A DNA stretch of 41,148 nt from an uncultured Lachnospiraceae bacterium (GTDB taxonomy: Bacteria > Bacillota > Clostridia > Lachnospirales > Lachnospiraceae), in assembly GCA_900549995.1 (NCBI GenBank), contig URQQ01000038.1, forward strand, positions 1-41,148, written 5' to 3'. The notes below the pieces were generated by a model. That model ran no database searches. It saw nothing but the letters and a program-made list of their open reading frames with translations, and was not told the origin of the DNA. The position numbers and the translations under genes were made by a program. This document shows, piece after piece, positions 7,922-17,360 of this stretch (position 1 is the stretch's first letter; every line of letters begins with the position of its first letter).

Positions 7922-9424
7922 ATGTCGGAACAAATATTATTGAAATTGGAACATATCGTTAAGAAATTTGGGAATATTACGGCGGTAGATGATGTCTCTT
8001 TCGACCTTCGGAAAGGGGAAATCCATGGCCTGATCGGAGAAAACGGATCTGGAAAATCAACGGTTTCTTCCATCATATCCGGGATTTACCCCTGTACTTC
8101 GGGAAGAATGCTTTTGGAAGAAAAAGAGTATTGTCCGAAAGACCAGATCTGTGCAAATGAGAATGGGGTCAGTATTATCGTGCAGGAGATGTGTACAATC
8201 GAAGAACTCTCTGTGGCAGAGAATATATTCCTGGGAAAAGAAGCACAGTTTGTAAAATTGGGGGCAATCAGGCATCGGGAGATGAACCAAAAGGCCAGGG
8301 AACTTCTGGATGATTATGGGCTGCATGAGATTCGCCCGGAGGCGGAAATTGAGGCATATGGATTCGAAGAACGGAAACTGGTGGAACTTGTGAAGAATAC
8401 ATATTTCAAGCCCAAACTTCTGATTGTCGATGAAACAACAACGGCATTGTCGGTAGAGGGACGCCGGGAACTTCTGCAGGTCATAAAGAGAATGCGGGAG
8501 GAAGGAACGGCTATTATGATCATTTCCCATGATCTGAATGAGATCATTGAGCTGTGTGACAGAATTACAGTGCTCAGAGATGGGAAATATGTGGCTACCG
8601 TAGAAAATTCAGGAATCACAGAGGATGATTTGAAGAAGTATATGATCGGCCGGGAAATGACGGAACATTACTATAGAAATGATATGGAGACACATGCCGA
8701 CGGAGAGGTTGTGTTAACGGCTGAGAACGTGTCGGTTCACAAGATTCTGGAAAATATCAGTTTCGAGCTGAAACAGGGGGAAATCCTTGGAATCGGCGGC
8801 CTGACAGATTCTGGGATGCATGAGCTTGGGAAGGTGTTGTTCGGGGCAGTAAAAAGAGATGAGGGAACTGTGACGGTAAAAAAGAGCGGACACGATGTCA
8901 GAGGGATTAAAGGGGCAATTCAGGAGGGAATCATATATACATCAAAGAACCGGGATCAGGAAGGACTCGTCGGACAGGCAAGCATCAAAGATAATATCAG
9001 CCTTGGAAACTGGAAGCAGATCAGAAGAAACGGTTTGATTTCTCCAAAAAGAGAGAAGGAATTTGCCGAAGAACACGCACAGAATATGCAGGTGAAGATG
9101 GAGAATACACAACAGTTTATCGCGACGCTCAGCGGTGGCAATAAACAGAAAGTTGTCCTGGCAAAATGGCTTGCAAAGAACCCGGACATTTTGATTCTTG
9201 ACAGTCCCACCAGAGGGATTGATATCAAAGTCAAAAGCAGTATCTATTCTCTGATGCAGGAGCTTGTGAAGGAAAAGAAAGCAATCATATTAATTTCGGA
9301 AGAGATCATGGAACTGATTGGCATGTGCGACCGGGTACTGATTTTAAAAAATGGGAAGATCTCCAGGGAATTGCTGAGAAAAGATACGCTGACGGAGGAA
9401 AAAATTATTAATGGGATGATCTGA
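7922..9424 (+). CDS. ABC sugar transporter ATP-binding protein, duplicated NBD (RbsA/MglA type)
   Basis: This 500-residue protein has two fused nucleotide-binding domains that energise the importer. The N-terminal domain has Walker A GENGSGKS (39-46), a Q-loop and Walker B LLIVDETTTAL. The C-terminal half has the degenerate Walker A usual in this family (GIGGLTDSGMHELGK) with signature LSGGNKQK and Walker B ILILDSPTRGID. It lies between the two permease genes with a 24-nt gap from the first, in the usual CUT2 operon arrangement. The two-NBD form distinguishes this importer from the CUT1 system at 28664, which has no ATPase of its own. Confidence 0.95.
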   Translation: MSEQILLKLEHIVKKFGNITAVDDVSFDLRKGEIHGLIGENGSGKSTVSSIISGIYPCTSGRMLLEEKEYCPKDQICANENGVSIIVQEMCTIEELSVAENIFLGKEAQFVKLGAIRHREMNQKARELLDDYGLHEIRPEAEIEAYGFEERKLVELVKNTYFKPKLLIVDETTTALSVEGRRELLQVIKRMREEGTAIMIISHDLNEIIELCDRITVLRDGKYVATVENSGITEDDLKKYMIGREMTEHYYRNDMETHADGEVVLTAENVSVHKILENISFELKQGEILGIGGLTDSGMHELGKVLFGAVKRDEGTVTVKKSGHDVRGIKGAIQEGIIYTSKNRDQEGLVGQASIKDNISLGNWKQIRRNGLISPKREKEFAEEHAQNMQVKMENTQQFIATLSGGNKQKVVLAKWLAKNPDILILDSPTRGIDIKVKSSIYSLMQELVKEKKAIILISEEIMELIGMCDRVLILKNGKISRELLRKDTLTEEKIINGMI

Positions 9425-9453
9425 TACCAATTGACAAAGAAGGGGTAGAATTC

Positions 9454-10374
9454 ATGAATAAAAAAGCAATGAGAAATATGATTCCATACCTTGGCCTCAT
9501 TGTTGTGATTGTATTTTTCGCAGTGATTACCGGAGGTAAGACGTTACAATGGAATAATCTGAGTCTGATTATAGGACAGCTTTTTACGACGGTGATATCG
9601 GCAGCAGGGGTCGTGTTTGTAATGTCTATGGGATCACTGGATTTTTCACAGGGCTCTGTGCTTGCGGTCTGTTGTTATGCGGCCGCAAAATTATCGGGAA
9701 TCAATGTGTGGGTCAGTATTGCAGGAGCCTTGGCTGCAGGCGCGCTTTTAGGGTGTCTGAACGGGATACTGGTTGCAAAACTGAAAGTACAGTCATTTGT
9801 AGCAACCATCTGTACGATGTTTGTACTACGGGGATTGATACGGTACCTGACATCGAAGCACAGCCCGTCTGTCTCTATTGAGATTCTGCATCTGAATGTA
9901 TTTTCTGCGAAACTTGTGATAGCGGTGATTGTCATTGCGGCCGGTTATATCTTATACCGCTATACCGGATTCGGAAAAGGCGCACGCATGATTGGGGCCG
10001 GAGAGACGGCCGTAGAATATTCGGGGATTCATGTAGAACGGATGAAGATTTTGATCTTCACATTTGCGGGGCTGATGGCAGGAATTGCGTCGGTGTTCTC
10101 GCTGACAAGGACGGGTTCCGTGATTTCAACTACAGGGAATCTTCTGGAGACGGATGTAATGATTGCGCTTGTATTAGGCGGACTTCCGGTCACCGGAGGA
10201 GCAAGATCAAAATATTCGGCCGTACTGACAGGGGCATTGCTTCTGACCTGCCTTGATAACGGGCTGGTACAGATGGGAGCAGGTACAGTCATACAGCAGC
10301 TGGTGAAAGGAATTTTTTTCCTGCTGGCAATTGTCATTACTGTTGACAGGAAATCAGCAGCCGTAAACAAATAA
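9454..10374 (+). CDS. ABC sugar transporter permease, second subunit (RbsC type)
   Basis: A 306-residue integral membrane protein of the same BPD_transp_2 class as the gene at 6965. It has MSMGSLDFSQGSVLAVCCYAA, the NGILVAKLKVQSFVATICTM helix region, and the cytoplasmic loop MIGAGETAVEYSGIHVERMK. The late VLGGLPVTGGARSKYSAVLTG segment is typical. GAAGGGG precedes the ATG. Two different permeases imply a heterodimeric channel. Confidence 0.92.
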   Translation: MNKKAMRNMIPYLGLIVVIVFFAVITGGKTLQWNNLSLIIGQLFTTVISAAGVVFVMSMGSLDFSQGSVLAVCCYAAAKLSGINVWVSIAGALAAGALLGCLNGILVAKLKVQSFVATICTMFVLRGLIRYLTSKHSPSVSIEILHLNVFSAKLVIAVIVIAAGYILYRYTGFGKGARMIGAGETAVEYSGIHVERMKILIFTFAGLMAGIASVFSLTRTGSVISTTGNLLETDVMIALVLGGLPVTGGARSKYSAVLTGALLLTCLDNGLVQMGAGTVIQQLVKGIFFLLAIVITVDRKSAAVNK

Positions 10375-10402
10375 TTCAGAATAAAGATACAGGAGGTCCA
10401 TC

Positions 10403-12370
10403 ATGGAAACAAAAAATGAGTTTAAACATTTGCTGTCACCTTTCACAATCAAAGGGGTGACATTTAAGAACAGATTTATCTTTCTGCCGCATCATACAGG
10501 CTATGCGATCGATGAAGGATATCATGCCAACGGCCTGTTTTCTGACCGGAATGTGAGGCACTATGTGGAACGTGCGAAAGGCGGGGCAGCGGCGGTGACA
10601 GTCAGCCAGAATGTAGATCCGGACAGCCAGATGTCGTTTCAGTATGTACTTGGCTATGAGAAAAGAAACGAGGAGAATTTCAGGCGTCTGGCGGAAGAGG
10701 CGCACAAATACGGCTGTAAAGTGATCACGCAGCTGAACCATGGAGGGCATACAACGCTTCTGAATCCTCCGCAGCTTCTGGTCGCGCCGACACAGATGAA
10801 TGAACCATACTGCCATTTCAACACGAAAGAACTGGAAATCTCAGATATGATGCGGATCAAAGAGTATTATATCAATTCCGCGGCATGGCAGAAGGAGCTT
10901 GGATGGGATGCGGTAGAACTGAAGATCGCCCATGACGGTCTGCTCAGGACCTTCGTGTCTCCGTTTTTCAACAGGCGTGAGGATAAGTATGGCGGAAGTT
11001 TTGAGAACCGGATGAGATATCCTCTGGAGATTATCGCCGGGATAAGAGAAGCAGTGGGAGAGGACTATCCGATCGGCATCCGTCTGTGTGTGGATGAATT
11101 TACGTGGTACGGATATTCGCTGGAATATGGGATGAAGATTGCGAAAGCACTGGAGGAGGGAGGCGTGGATTATATCAGTACAGATGCAGGGACGTTCAGC
11201 AGCTGGTATATGCAGATTCCGCCGTCGCCGCTTCCGCTTGGCTTTGCGGTCTATGAGAGCGCCGAACTGAAAAAGAATGTCAACATTCCGGTGTTTGCTT
11301 TTGGGCGGATCAATGATCCGGTGCAGGCGGAGACGATACTGGCAGAAGGCAATGCAGATTTCATCGGCATGTGCAGACAGCTTCTCTGCGATCCGGAGAC
11401 GCCGAATAAGACAATGGAAGGTCGTCTGGATGATATCCGGCACTGTATCGGATGTAATGAAGCGTGTGTCGGTGTGGATGGTATCTATGTCGAATGTATC
11501 CAGAATCCCGGTGTGGGAAGGGAAAAACATTTTGGAATTGGAACACTTGAACCGGCAGAGGAAAAGAAAGATATCATGGTGGTTGGTGCAGGTGTTGCAG
11601 GGCTTAAGGTCGCAGAACTGACCGCAAAGCGAGGACATCATGTCACAGTGTATGAGAAGGCAAAAAAAGCAGGCGGGCAGATTCTTCTGGCAGAAAAGAT
11701 TCCTTACCGCAATGAGATGGAAGAAATCTACCGTTATCTGAAACTACAGCTCAAACAGCTGGGTGTGGAAATCCATTACCAGACGGAAGTAGACGAAGCA
11801 TTGGTTTCCAAAGTAAATCCACAGGTTGTGGTTGTAGCAACGGGGTCATCGCCGCTTCCGGCAGAATATGAGGGAATGGATGAGTCCGGGATCACGGTGA
11901 TGACGGTGAGAGAGGCGATGGAGAATGTAGAACGCATCGGGAATAAAGTGATCCTGTTTGATGATATCGGTTCCTGGCAGGGAGGCGGAGTGGCAGATTA
12001 CTGTACGGCTCTTGGAGCAGAAGTGACGATTGTCTGTTCCGGTGCTTCTGTAGGGTCTGATATTGAAAGCGGTCAGGCGTATCTTCTGACCAAACGGCTG
12101 TATGAGAACGGTGCCGAGATCATAGCGAATCATGTGATTCACAGCCTGGAAGGAAACGACGTGGTGATTGAAAATACATATAACCATAAACTTCAGAAGC
12201 TTCACGGGTTCGACACTCTGCTTGTGGCAGGACAAAGCAGGTCAGAGAATGCATTATATAAGCAGCTCAAAGAAAAGAGAAAAGAGGTCTATTTTGCAGG
12301 GGACTGTGTTGCTCCGAGAGGGGTAGAACAGGCCATATTCGAGGCAGAGATACTGGCAAGAGAGATTTGA
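10403..12370 (+). CDS. NADH:flavin oxidoreductase / 2,4-dienoyl-CoA-reductase-like ene-reductase (OYE + FeS + FAD domains)
   Basis: This is a 655-residue three-domain redox enzyme. Residues 1 to ~345 form the old-yellow-enzyme FMN barrel (SPFTIKGVTFKNRF, QLNHGG, DGVELK-like DAVELKIAHDGLL, SPFFNRREDKYGG, FAFGRI, FIGMCRQLL). Cys348, Cys351, Cys355 and Cys365 form a [4Fe-4S] motif (CIGCNEAC..C). Residues ~390-655 are FAD/NAD(P)H domains with a GAGVAG dinucleotide motif and a final CVAPRG segment. Relatives reduce activated C=C bonds, including dienoyl-CoA, steroid enones (BaiCD/BaiH) and other enones. Encoding directly before EtfB and ferredoxin-EtfA suggests electrons may arrive through the flavoprotein. 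In a sugar operon the likely substrate is an unsaturated keto-sugar or aglycone, but this is inference. Confidence 0.9.
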   Translation: METKNEFKHLLSPFTIKGVTFKNRFIFLPHHTGYAIDEGYHANGLFSDRNVRHYVERAKGGAAAVTVSQNVDPDSQMSFQYVLGYEKRNEENFRRLAEEAHKYGCKVITQLNHGGHTTLLNPPQLLVAPTQMNEPYCHFNTKELEISDMMRIKEYYINSAAWQKELGWDAVELKIAHDGLLRTFVSPFFNRREDKYGGSFENRMRYPLEIIAGIREAVGEDYPIGIRLCVDEFTWYGYSLEYGMKIAKALEEGGVDYISTDAGTFSSWYMQIPPSPLPLGFAVYESAELKKNVNIPVFAFGRINDPVQAETILAEGNADFIGMCRQLLCDPETPNKTMEGRLDDIRHCIGCNEACVGVDGIYVECIQNPGVGREKHFGIGTLEPAEEKKDIMVVGAGVAGLKVAELTAKRGHHVTVYEKAKKAGGQILLAEKIPYRNEMEEIYRYLKLQLKQLGVEIHYQTEVDEALVSKVNPQVVVVATGSSPLPAEYEGMDESGITVMTVREAMENVERIGNKVILFDDIGSWQGGGVADYCTALGAEVTIVCSGASVGSDIESGQAYLLTKRLYENGAEIIANHVIHSLEGNDVVIENTYNHKLQKLHGFDTLLVAGQSRSENALYKQLKEKRKEVYFAGDCVAPRGVEQAIFEAEILAREI

Positions 12371-12385
12371 TATGGAGGGAGTAAA

Positions 12386-13240
12386 ATGAACATTGTTGTA
12401 TGTGTGAAGCAAGTGCCGGACACGAATGAAGTGAAGATTGATCAGAAGACGAATAATCTCGTACGCGAAGGCGTACCGAGTATTCTGAATCCCTATGACC
12501 GCAACAGCGTGGAGATGGCGCTTCAGTTAAGAGAACAGTCTGGAGGGAAAGTGACGGTAGTATCGATGGGGCCTTTGCAGGCGCAGGAGGCACTTCAATA
12601 CTGCCTTGAGATGGGAGCGGATGAAGCGATACTGCTCTCTGACCGGACAGCGGGAGGTTCGGACACACTGGCTACCGGATATATTTTATCCAGACTGATT
12701 GAGAGTATGAAATATGATCTGATTCTGTGTGGGAATGAGGCGATTGACGGCTGTACCGGGCAGGTAGGGCCAATCATTGCAGGAAACCTGAATCTGAAAC
12801 AGTTTACCTATGTAAGAGACATGAAATTAAAAGATGGGAAATTGTATATCCAGAGGGATGTAGGCAGAGAAATGGAAGTATATGAAGCAGAACTTCCGGC
12901 AGTCGCATGTGTGCTGAAAGATGTAAATGAACCAAGAGAGGCGGTGCCGGTACAGCGGAAAGTGAAGGTGATTTCCGCGGATGGGCTGGGGCTTGATCTT
13001 AAGAGAGTCGGGAACAGTGGATCACCTACGAAAGTAGTACATATCCAGATGTCGGATGCAAGGGCAAAGAGTTATTTCACAGTAGATGATTCTCTTTCCT
13101 GGGAAGACCGGATCCGGGTGATTATCAACGGCGGGATTGTAAACAGACAGAAAGTAGAGTTATGGAGAGGGACGCCTGAGGAACTTGCAGGAAGGATTAC
13201 GGCATGTGAAGAGGTTGCCAGATTCGTGGAGAATGTATGA
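12386..13240 (+). CDS. etfB: Electron transfer flavoprotein beta subunit
   Basis: EtfB forms a heterodimer with EtfA and carries electrons between dehydrogenases and acceptors. The 284 residues are slightly longer than a standard EtfB. Family signatures include MNIVVCVKQVPDT, NPYDRNSVEMALQL, the GADEAILLSDR nucleotide-binding region with DTLATGY, and LILCGNEAIDGCTGQVGP. GGAGGG precedes the ATG. It begins 15 nt after the ene-reductase stop and ends 19 nt before EtfA, so all three are translated together. Whether this Etf bifurcates cannot be decided from these motifs alone. Confidence 0.93.
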   Translation: MNIVVCVKQVPDTNEVKIDQKTNNLVREGVPSILNPYDRNSVEMALQLREQSGGKVTVVSMGPLQAQEALQYCLEMGADEAILLSDRTAGGSDTLATGYILSRLIESMKYDLILCGNEAIDGCTGQVGPIIAGNLNLKQFTYVRDMKLKDGKLYIQRDVGREMEVYEAELPAVACVLKDVNEPREAVPVQRKVKVISADGLGLDLKRVGNSGSPTKVVHIQMSDARAKSYFTVDDSLSWEDRIRVIINGGIVNRQKVELWRGTPEELAGRITACEEVARFVENV

Positions 13241-13259
13241 TCAATGGGAGGTGTAACAG

Positions 13260-14441
13260 ATGATATCGGTTGATATGGAGAAATGTTCAGGATGCGGGCT
13301 CTGTAAAGATGCATGTATGTTCGGGGCAATCGAGATGAGAGAGGACGGGCCATGCATTTTGGAGGCTTGTGTAAACTGTGGAGCGTGCGTGAGGCAATGC
13401 CCCTGCGAGGCTTTGTGTTTACCGCAAGAGGAGCCGAAGAATTTAAATCTTGATGCGTATCAGGATGTGTGGGTGGTGCTGGAGATGGATCTGGCGAGGA
13501 ACCAGCTGAAAAAAGTGTCTCTGGAGCTGCTCAGTGAGGCGAGGAGGCTGGCAGATCTGTGTGGACAGAACGTCGGTGCTGTGTTCGTGGGGAAGGAACT
13601 TCCGGAGGAATTCGGCCGTAATTTATCTATGACCGGGTGCGATTATGTACATGTTGTGACAGATGACAGGCTGAAACGTTATCACACGCTGCATTACAGC
13701 AGGATCATCGTGGAGATGGCAGAGAAATATATGCCGGCAGTGATTTTACTTCCGGCGACTGAAAATGGGAGGGATCTTGCACCGAGAGTGAGCTGTCTGC
13801 TGCAGACAGGGCTGACTGCGGACTGTACCGGTCTTGACATCGATGAGAAAGGAAACCTTGTTCAGATCAGGCCGACGTATGGGGGGAATATCATGGCTTC
13901 CATTATATCGCCGGATCACAGGCCGCAGATGGCATCGGTCCGTCCCAATGTGTTAAGTGTGCGTGAATGCGGACAGAAAAGAGAGACAGAGATTCTCATG
14001 CATGAGGCAGAGATCGATGAAACAGACCAGGGCTATTCTCTGAAGAAAGTCTGGGAAAAAGAAGATGCTCTGCGTGATGTCACGGAATCTGAGATTGTCA
14101 TAGTTGCAGGCTATGGGATTGGTTCTAAAGAGAATTTCAAGAAGATAGAGAAACTTGCATTGAAACTCAATGCGGCAGTCGGTGCGACGAGAAAAGTCGT
14201 AGATGAGGGCTGGGCGCCGTTTGAAGTGCAGGTAGGGCAGACCGGGAAGACGATCGCTCCGGACGTATATCTTTCATTTGGCGTATCGGGGGCACTTCAG
14301 CATACCATTGGAATCCAGAACGCGAAGTTTAAGATTGCGGTGAACAATGACCCTGCGGCACCTGTGTTCAAGATGTGTGATGCGGCAATCCTTGGCGACT
14401 GTATGGAAGTCGCCGAGGCAATGATTTCAGAACTCTCATAG
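13260..14441 (+). CDS. etfA: Electron transfer flavoprotein alpha subunit with N-terminal 2[4Fe-4S] ferredoxin domain
   Basis: This is a 393-residue fusion. Residues 1 to ~55 are a bacterial ferredoxin domain with cysteines 9, 12, 15, 19 and 37, 40, 43, 47 (two CxxCxxCxxxC sets), predicted to hold two [4Fe-4S] clusters. The rest is EtfA: an N-terminal VVLEMD..L.KVSLELL region and the C-terminal FAD-binding segment (GATRKVVDEGWAP, VGQTGKTIAPDVY, GVSGALQHTIG, VNNDP.APVF). The ATG overlaps nothing and follows GGGAGGTG. Ferredoxin-EtfA fusions are known in clostridial Etf sets that exchange electrons with ferredoxin. Next to an ene-reductase it suggests a path from ferredoxin or NADH to C=C reduction. 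Confidence 0.93.
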   Translation: MISVDMEKCSGCGLCKDACMFGAIEMREDGPCILEACVNCGACVRQCPCEALCLPQEEPKNLNLDAYQDVWVVLEMDLARNQLKKVSLELLSEARRLADLCGQNVGAVFVGKELPEEFGRNLSMTGCDYVHVVTDDRLKRYHTLHYSRIIVEMAEKYMPAVILLPATENGRDLAPRVSCLLQTGLTADCTGLDIDEKGNLVQIRPTYGGNIMASIISPDHRPQMASVRPNVLSVRECGQKRETEILMHEAEIDETDQGYSLKKVWEKEDALRDVTESEIVIVAGYGIGSKENFKKIEKLALKLNAAVGATRKVVDEGWAPFEVQVGQTGKTIAPDVYLSFGVSGALQHTIGIQNAKFKIAVNNDPAAPVFKMCDAAILGDCMEVAEAMISELS

Positions 14442-14461
14442 TCGGGAAAGGTGGTATGGAG

Positions 14462-15295
14462 ATGTTTAAATATGGTTATGATGCACTTGTGTATTCAGGA
14501 GAAGAGATACAAAAGAGTATACAGCGTGTGGCAAAGTACGGATATGATGCGATTGAAATGCTGGGGGAGCCGGATCAGTTCGACTGCCGGGAGGTGAATC
14601 AGTTATGCGAAGATGCCGGAATCAAAGTGTCTTCCATCTGTTCGATCTTTACAGCCCAAAGGGACATGATCCATCCGGATAAAAAGATCCGGGACCAGGC
14701 GATGGATTATGTAAAATCAGTGCTTGATTTCGCGGCACAGTTAGATGCCCATAAAGTCATTATTTCTACAACAGCCTGCGGAAAGATTGCGCCGCTGACG
14801 GACATTCAAAGAGAAACCCAGTGGGCAGTGGAAAATGTCAGAAAAGCAGCAGACTACGCGGCGAAAAGTGACATTACATTATGCCTGGAATCGTGGAACC
14901 GGTATGAGACTTATATGGCAGATTCCCTGGATAAGGTAAGCCGGTTTTCGAAGCTGATTGACCGGCCAAATGTAGGGATCATGGGGGATACGTTCCATAT
15001 GTGTATGGAGGAGGCAGATCTGGCGGAATCCATCCGCAGACATCAGGGAGAATTTGTGCATTTCCATCTGGCAGACAGTAACAGGGCAGCGCCGGGAAAA
15101 GGTCATCTGGATTTCCTCCCGATTCTGCAGGCGCTTAAGGATATTGCGTATGACGGATATCTGGTGTTCGAACTTCTGCCGGCAGGGGGCGATCCGTTCG
15201 CCGTCATGAAAGCAGGGAATTGTCCGGAATTCTTTGATGAATACACCGAACTTGCGATCCGGAAGATGAAAGAGATTGAGCAGCAACTGAGATAA
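14462..15295 (+). CDS. Sugar 3-epimerase / isomerase-fold TIM barrel (D-tagatose 3-epimerase-like)
   Basis: An AP-endonuclease-2-type TIM barrel of about 277 residues that fits the ketose 3-epimerase pattern. Metal ligands are Glu143 (CLESWNRYE), Asp176 (GIMGDTFHM), His202 (FHLADSNR) and Glu237 (LVFELLP), with Arg208 after the histidine. The ATG at 14462 is preferred over 14456 because GGAAAGGTGG (14446-14455) is then properly spaced. The protein is an evident paralogue of the product at 17361, with the same ligand spacing. Epimerisation of a ketose or keto-intermediate is the family's usual role; the substrate here is unknown. Confidence 0.82.
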   Translation: MFKYGYDALVYSGEEIQKSIQRVAKYGYDAIEMLGEPDQFDCREVNQLCEDAGIKVSSICSIFTAQRDMIHPDKKIRDQAMDYVKSVLDFAAQLDAHKVIISTTACGKIAPLTDIQRETQWAVENVRKAADYAAKSDITLCLESWNRYETYMADSLDKVSRFSKLIDRPNVGIMGDTFHMCMEEADLAESIRRHQGEFVHFHLADSNRAAPGKGHLDFLPILQALKDIAYDGYLVFELLPAGGDPFAVMKAGNCPEFFDEYTELAIRKMKEIEQQLR

Positions 15296-15314
15296 CGGAA
15301 GAAAGGAGAAGAAA

Positions 15315-16364
15315 ATGATACGAGCAGGAGTGATTGGATGCGGAAAAATTGCACAGACAAGGCATCTGCCAGAGTATGCGTCAAATGACATGGCCGAGGT
15401 TGCCGGAGTGTATGACCTGAATCATGAACGGGCAGAAGCAATGGCCCAAAAGTATGGCGGAAAAGTATATGGTTCTTACGAGGAGATGCTGGCAGACCCG
15501 GGAATTGATGCGGTCAGCGTCTGTGTGGCAAATGCGTCGCATTGTGAAGTCTCTGTGGCGGCCATGCGGGCAGGAAAACACGTATTGTGTGAAAAGCCAA
15601 TGGCAGTGACATTAAAAGAGTGTGAGGAAATGGTTCGTGTGTCGAAGGAGACTGGCAGACATCTGATGATCGGGCATAACCAGAGGTTTGCCAGAACGCA
15701 TAAAAAGGCAAAAGAGATGATCGAGGCAGGGGAAATCGGGGAGATCATTACATTCAAAACAAGCTTTGGACATTCCGGGCCGGAGAACTGGACCATTGAC
15801 CGGAAGAATAACTGGTTTTTTGATAAAAAGAAAGCGCAGTTCGGGGCAATGGCAGACCTCGGAGTCCACAAGACGGATCTGATTCAGTTTTTGACGGGAC
15901 ATAGAGTGAGAACGGTCAGCGCATTCATCGGGACACTTGATAAAAAGGATTCCTCAGGGAATCTGGTGGGAGTAGATGACAATGCAATCTGTATCTATCA
16001 GATGGACAATGGAATCACGGGAACGATGACCGCAAGCTGGACTTATTACGGAAAGGAAGACAATTCGACGGTATTATACGGAACCAAAGGAGTGATGTAT
16101 CTCTATTGTAATCCCGAATATTCACTTGTGATAGAAAAAAGAGACGGGACGAACATCTTCTGTCAGATCGACCAGATCCAGACGAATGAAAACCAGAGCC
16201 GGTCGGGGATTATTGATGAGTGGATTGATTGTCTGGTACAAAACCATGAGCCGGAAATCTCTGGGAGTGAGGCGCTTTGGGCAATGAAAGCGGTGTTTGC
16301 GGCCAGCCGGTCGGCGGAATCAGGACGGACCATAACGATAGAACCGGAAGGAGGAATCCTATGA
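15315..16364 (+). CDS. Gfo/Idh/MocA family NAD(P)-dependent sugar oxidoreductase
   Basis: A 349-residue dehydrogenase with an N-terminal Rossmann fold (VIGCGKIAQTRHLPEY), the conserved EKPMAV lysine motif, GHNQRF, and the C-terminal alpha/beta domain with a GAMADLGVHKTDL helix in which the histidine pairs with the catalytic lysine. The family oxidises or reduces sugar and cyclitol hydroxyls (glucose-fructose, inositol, 3-keto-glycosides). GAAAGGAG precedes the ATG. The stop overlaps the start of the next gene (ATGA), so translation is coupled to a TIM-barrel protein. In this operon it probably makes the keto intermediate on which the epimerase-fold enzymes act. Confidence 0.9.
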   Translation: MIRAGVIGCGKIAQTRHLPEYASNDMAEVAGVYDLNHERAEAMAQKYGGKVYGSYEEMLADPGIDAVSVCVANASHCEVSVAAMRAGKHVLCEKPMAVTLKECEEMVRVSKETGRHLMIGHNQRFARTHKKAKEMIEAGEIGEIITFKTSFGHSGPENWTIDRKNNWFFDKKKAQFGAMADLGVHKTDLIQFLTGHRVRTVSAFIGTLDKKDSSGNLVGVDDNAICIYQMDNGITGTMTASWTYYGKEDNSTVLYGTKGVMYLYCNPEYSLVIEKRDGTNIFCQIDQIQTNENQSRSGIIDEWIDCLVQNHEPEISGSEALWAMKAVFAASRSAESGRTITIEPEGGIL

Positions 16365-17350
16365 AGCGAATCATAACATTGGCATCAGGACAATTTGGTG
16401 ATCTGAGCCTGGAAAAACTGTGTGAATTGGCAGGCCGCCTTGGGTATGATGGGCTGGAACTGGCAACACACGCACATTTGGATGTAGACAAAGTAATTGA
16501 AAGTGATACATATGTGGAAGAGGTAAAAGCAACACTTGGGAAATATAATCTCACCTGTCAGGCTCTTTCCGCCCACCTTGCAGGCCAGTGTGTAGGTGAC
16601 CGGTGGGACCCCCGCCTGGATCATTTTGCACCTGAAGCATATTCCGGACAGCCGGAGAAGATCAGGGAATGGGCCATAGATGAAATGAAGAAGACCGCCC
16701 TTGCGGCGAAAAGGCTGGGAGTGTCTGTGGTAACCGGATTCATGGGCTCCCCCATCTGGGCATACTGGTACTCCTACCCACAGACGACCAAAGAAATGGT
16801 GCGGGAAGGTTTTGATGAAATCTATCGTCTGTTTACTCCGATTTTCGATGTATTTGATGAATGCGGTGTCAAATTTGCGTTGGAGGTGCATCCGACAGAG
16901 ATTGCATTTGACTACTATTCTGCCAGAAGACTTCTTGACAGATTCGGAAGGCGGCCGACGCTTGGAATCAATTTTGACCCAAGCCACCTTGTATGGCAGG
17001 GGGTAAATGAACTGACATTTCTGCATGATTTTGCAGACCGTATCTATCATGTACATATGAAAGATGTGAAGATCAATAAAAATGACAGAGCAGGGCTTCT
17101 AGGGTCACATCTGGAATTTGGAGACACGCAGAGAGGGTGGAACTTTGTATCCATCGGACACGGAGACGTGGATTTCGACGGAATCATAAGAGAATTAAAT
17201 GAGATGGGATATGAAGGCCCGCTGTCAGTTGAGTGGGAAGACTCCGGTATGGACAGAGAGTTCGGTGCAGGAGAAGCCCTGGACTATGTGAGGAAGATGA
17301 ATTTCTCACCGGCAGAGGTGGCATTTGATGTAGCATTAAAGAAATCATAG
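16361..17350 (+). CDS. Sugar phosphate isomerase/epimerase-fold TIM barrel (larger subtype)
   Basis: A 329-residue TIM barrel of the AP_endonuc_2 family. Predicted metal ligands are Glu175 (FALEVHPTE), Asp206 (GINFDPSHL), His232 (HVHMKD) and Glu291 (SVEWED). Family motifs also include ALSAHLAGQ and CVGDRWDPR near residues 69-86. The start at 16361 follows GGAAGGAGG and overlaps the preceding stop. It belongs to a different branch from the other two epimerase-like genes: members of this branch often sit beside Gfo/Idh/MocA dehydrogenases, and relatives include the alpha subunit of gut C-glycoside-cleaving enzymes and keto-sugar lyases or isomerases. No small beta-subunit gene of the C-glycosidase type is present, so the reaction stays open. 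Confidence 0.8.
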   Translation: MKRIITLASGQFGDLSLEKLCELAGRLGYDGLELATHAHLDVDKVIESDTYVEEVKATLGKYNLTCQALSAHLAGQCVGDRWDPRLDHFAPEAYSGQPEKIREWAIDEMKKTALAAKRLGVSVVTGFMGSPIWAYWYSYPQTTKEMVREGFDEIYRLFTPIFDVFDECGVKFALEVHPTEIAFDYYSARRLLDRFGRRPTLGINFDPSHLVWQGVNELTFLHDFADRIYHVHMKDVKINKNDRAGLLGSHLEFGDTQRGWNFVSIGHGDVDFDGIIRELNEMGYEGPLSVEWEDSGMDREFGAGEALDYVRKMNFSPAEVAFDVALKKS

Positions 17351-17360
17351 GAGGGCGCAG

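Noticed and set aside
8761..9420. Degenerate second Walker A of the RbsA-like ATPase as evidence of decay
   Set aside because: A non-canonical second P-loop is normal for RbsA/MglA-type proteins.
10841..11641. Long minus-strand frame opposite the ene-reductase gene
   Set aside because: Shadow of a strongly coding plus-strand gene, with no ribosome site or domain; the same applies to the other long antisense frames (7328-7933, 16385-17056, 22965-23723).
10403..14441. Bile-acid 7-dehydroxylation (bai) genes
   Set aside because: The reductase resembles BaiCD/BaiH by family, but no other bai genes are present and the neighbours are sugar transport and sugar enzymes.
16361..17350. C-glycoside deglycosidase alpha subunit
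   Set aside because: Similar fold and metal site, but the small beta-subunit gene that known enzymes require is absent; kept only as a relative.
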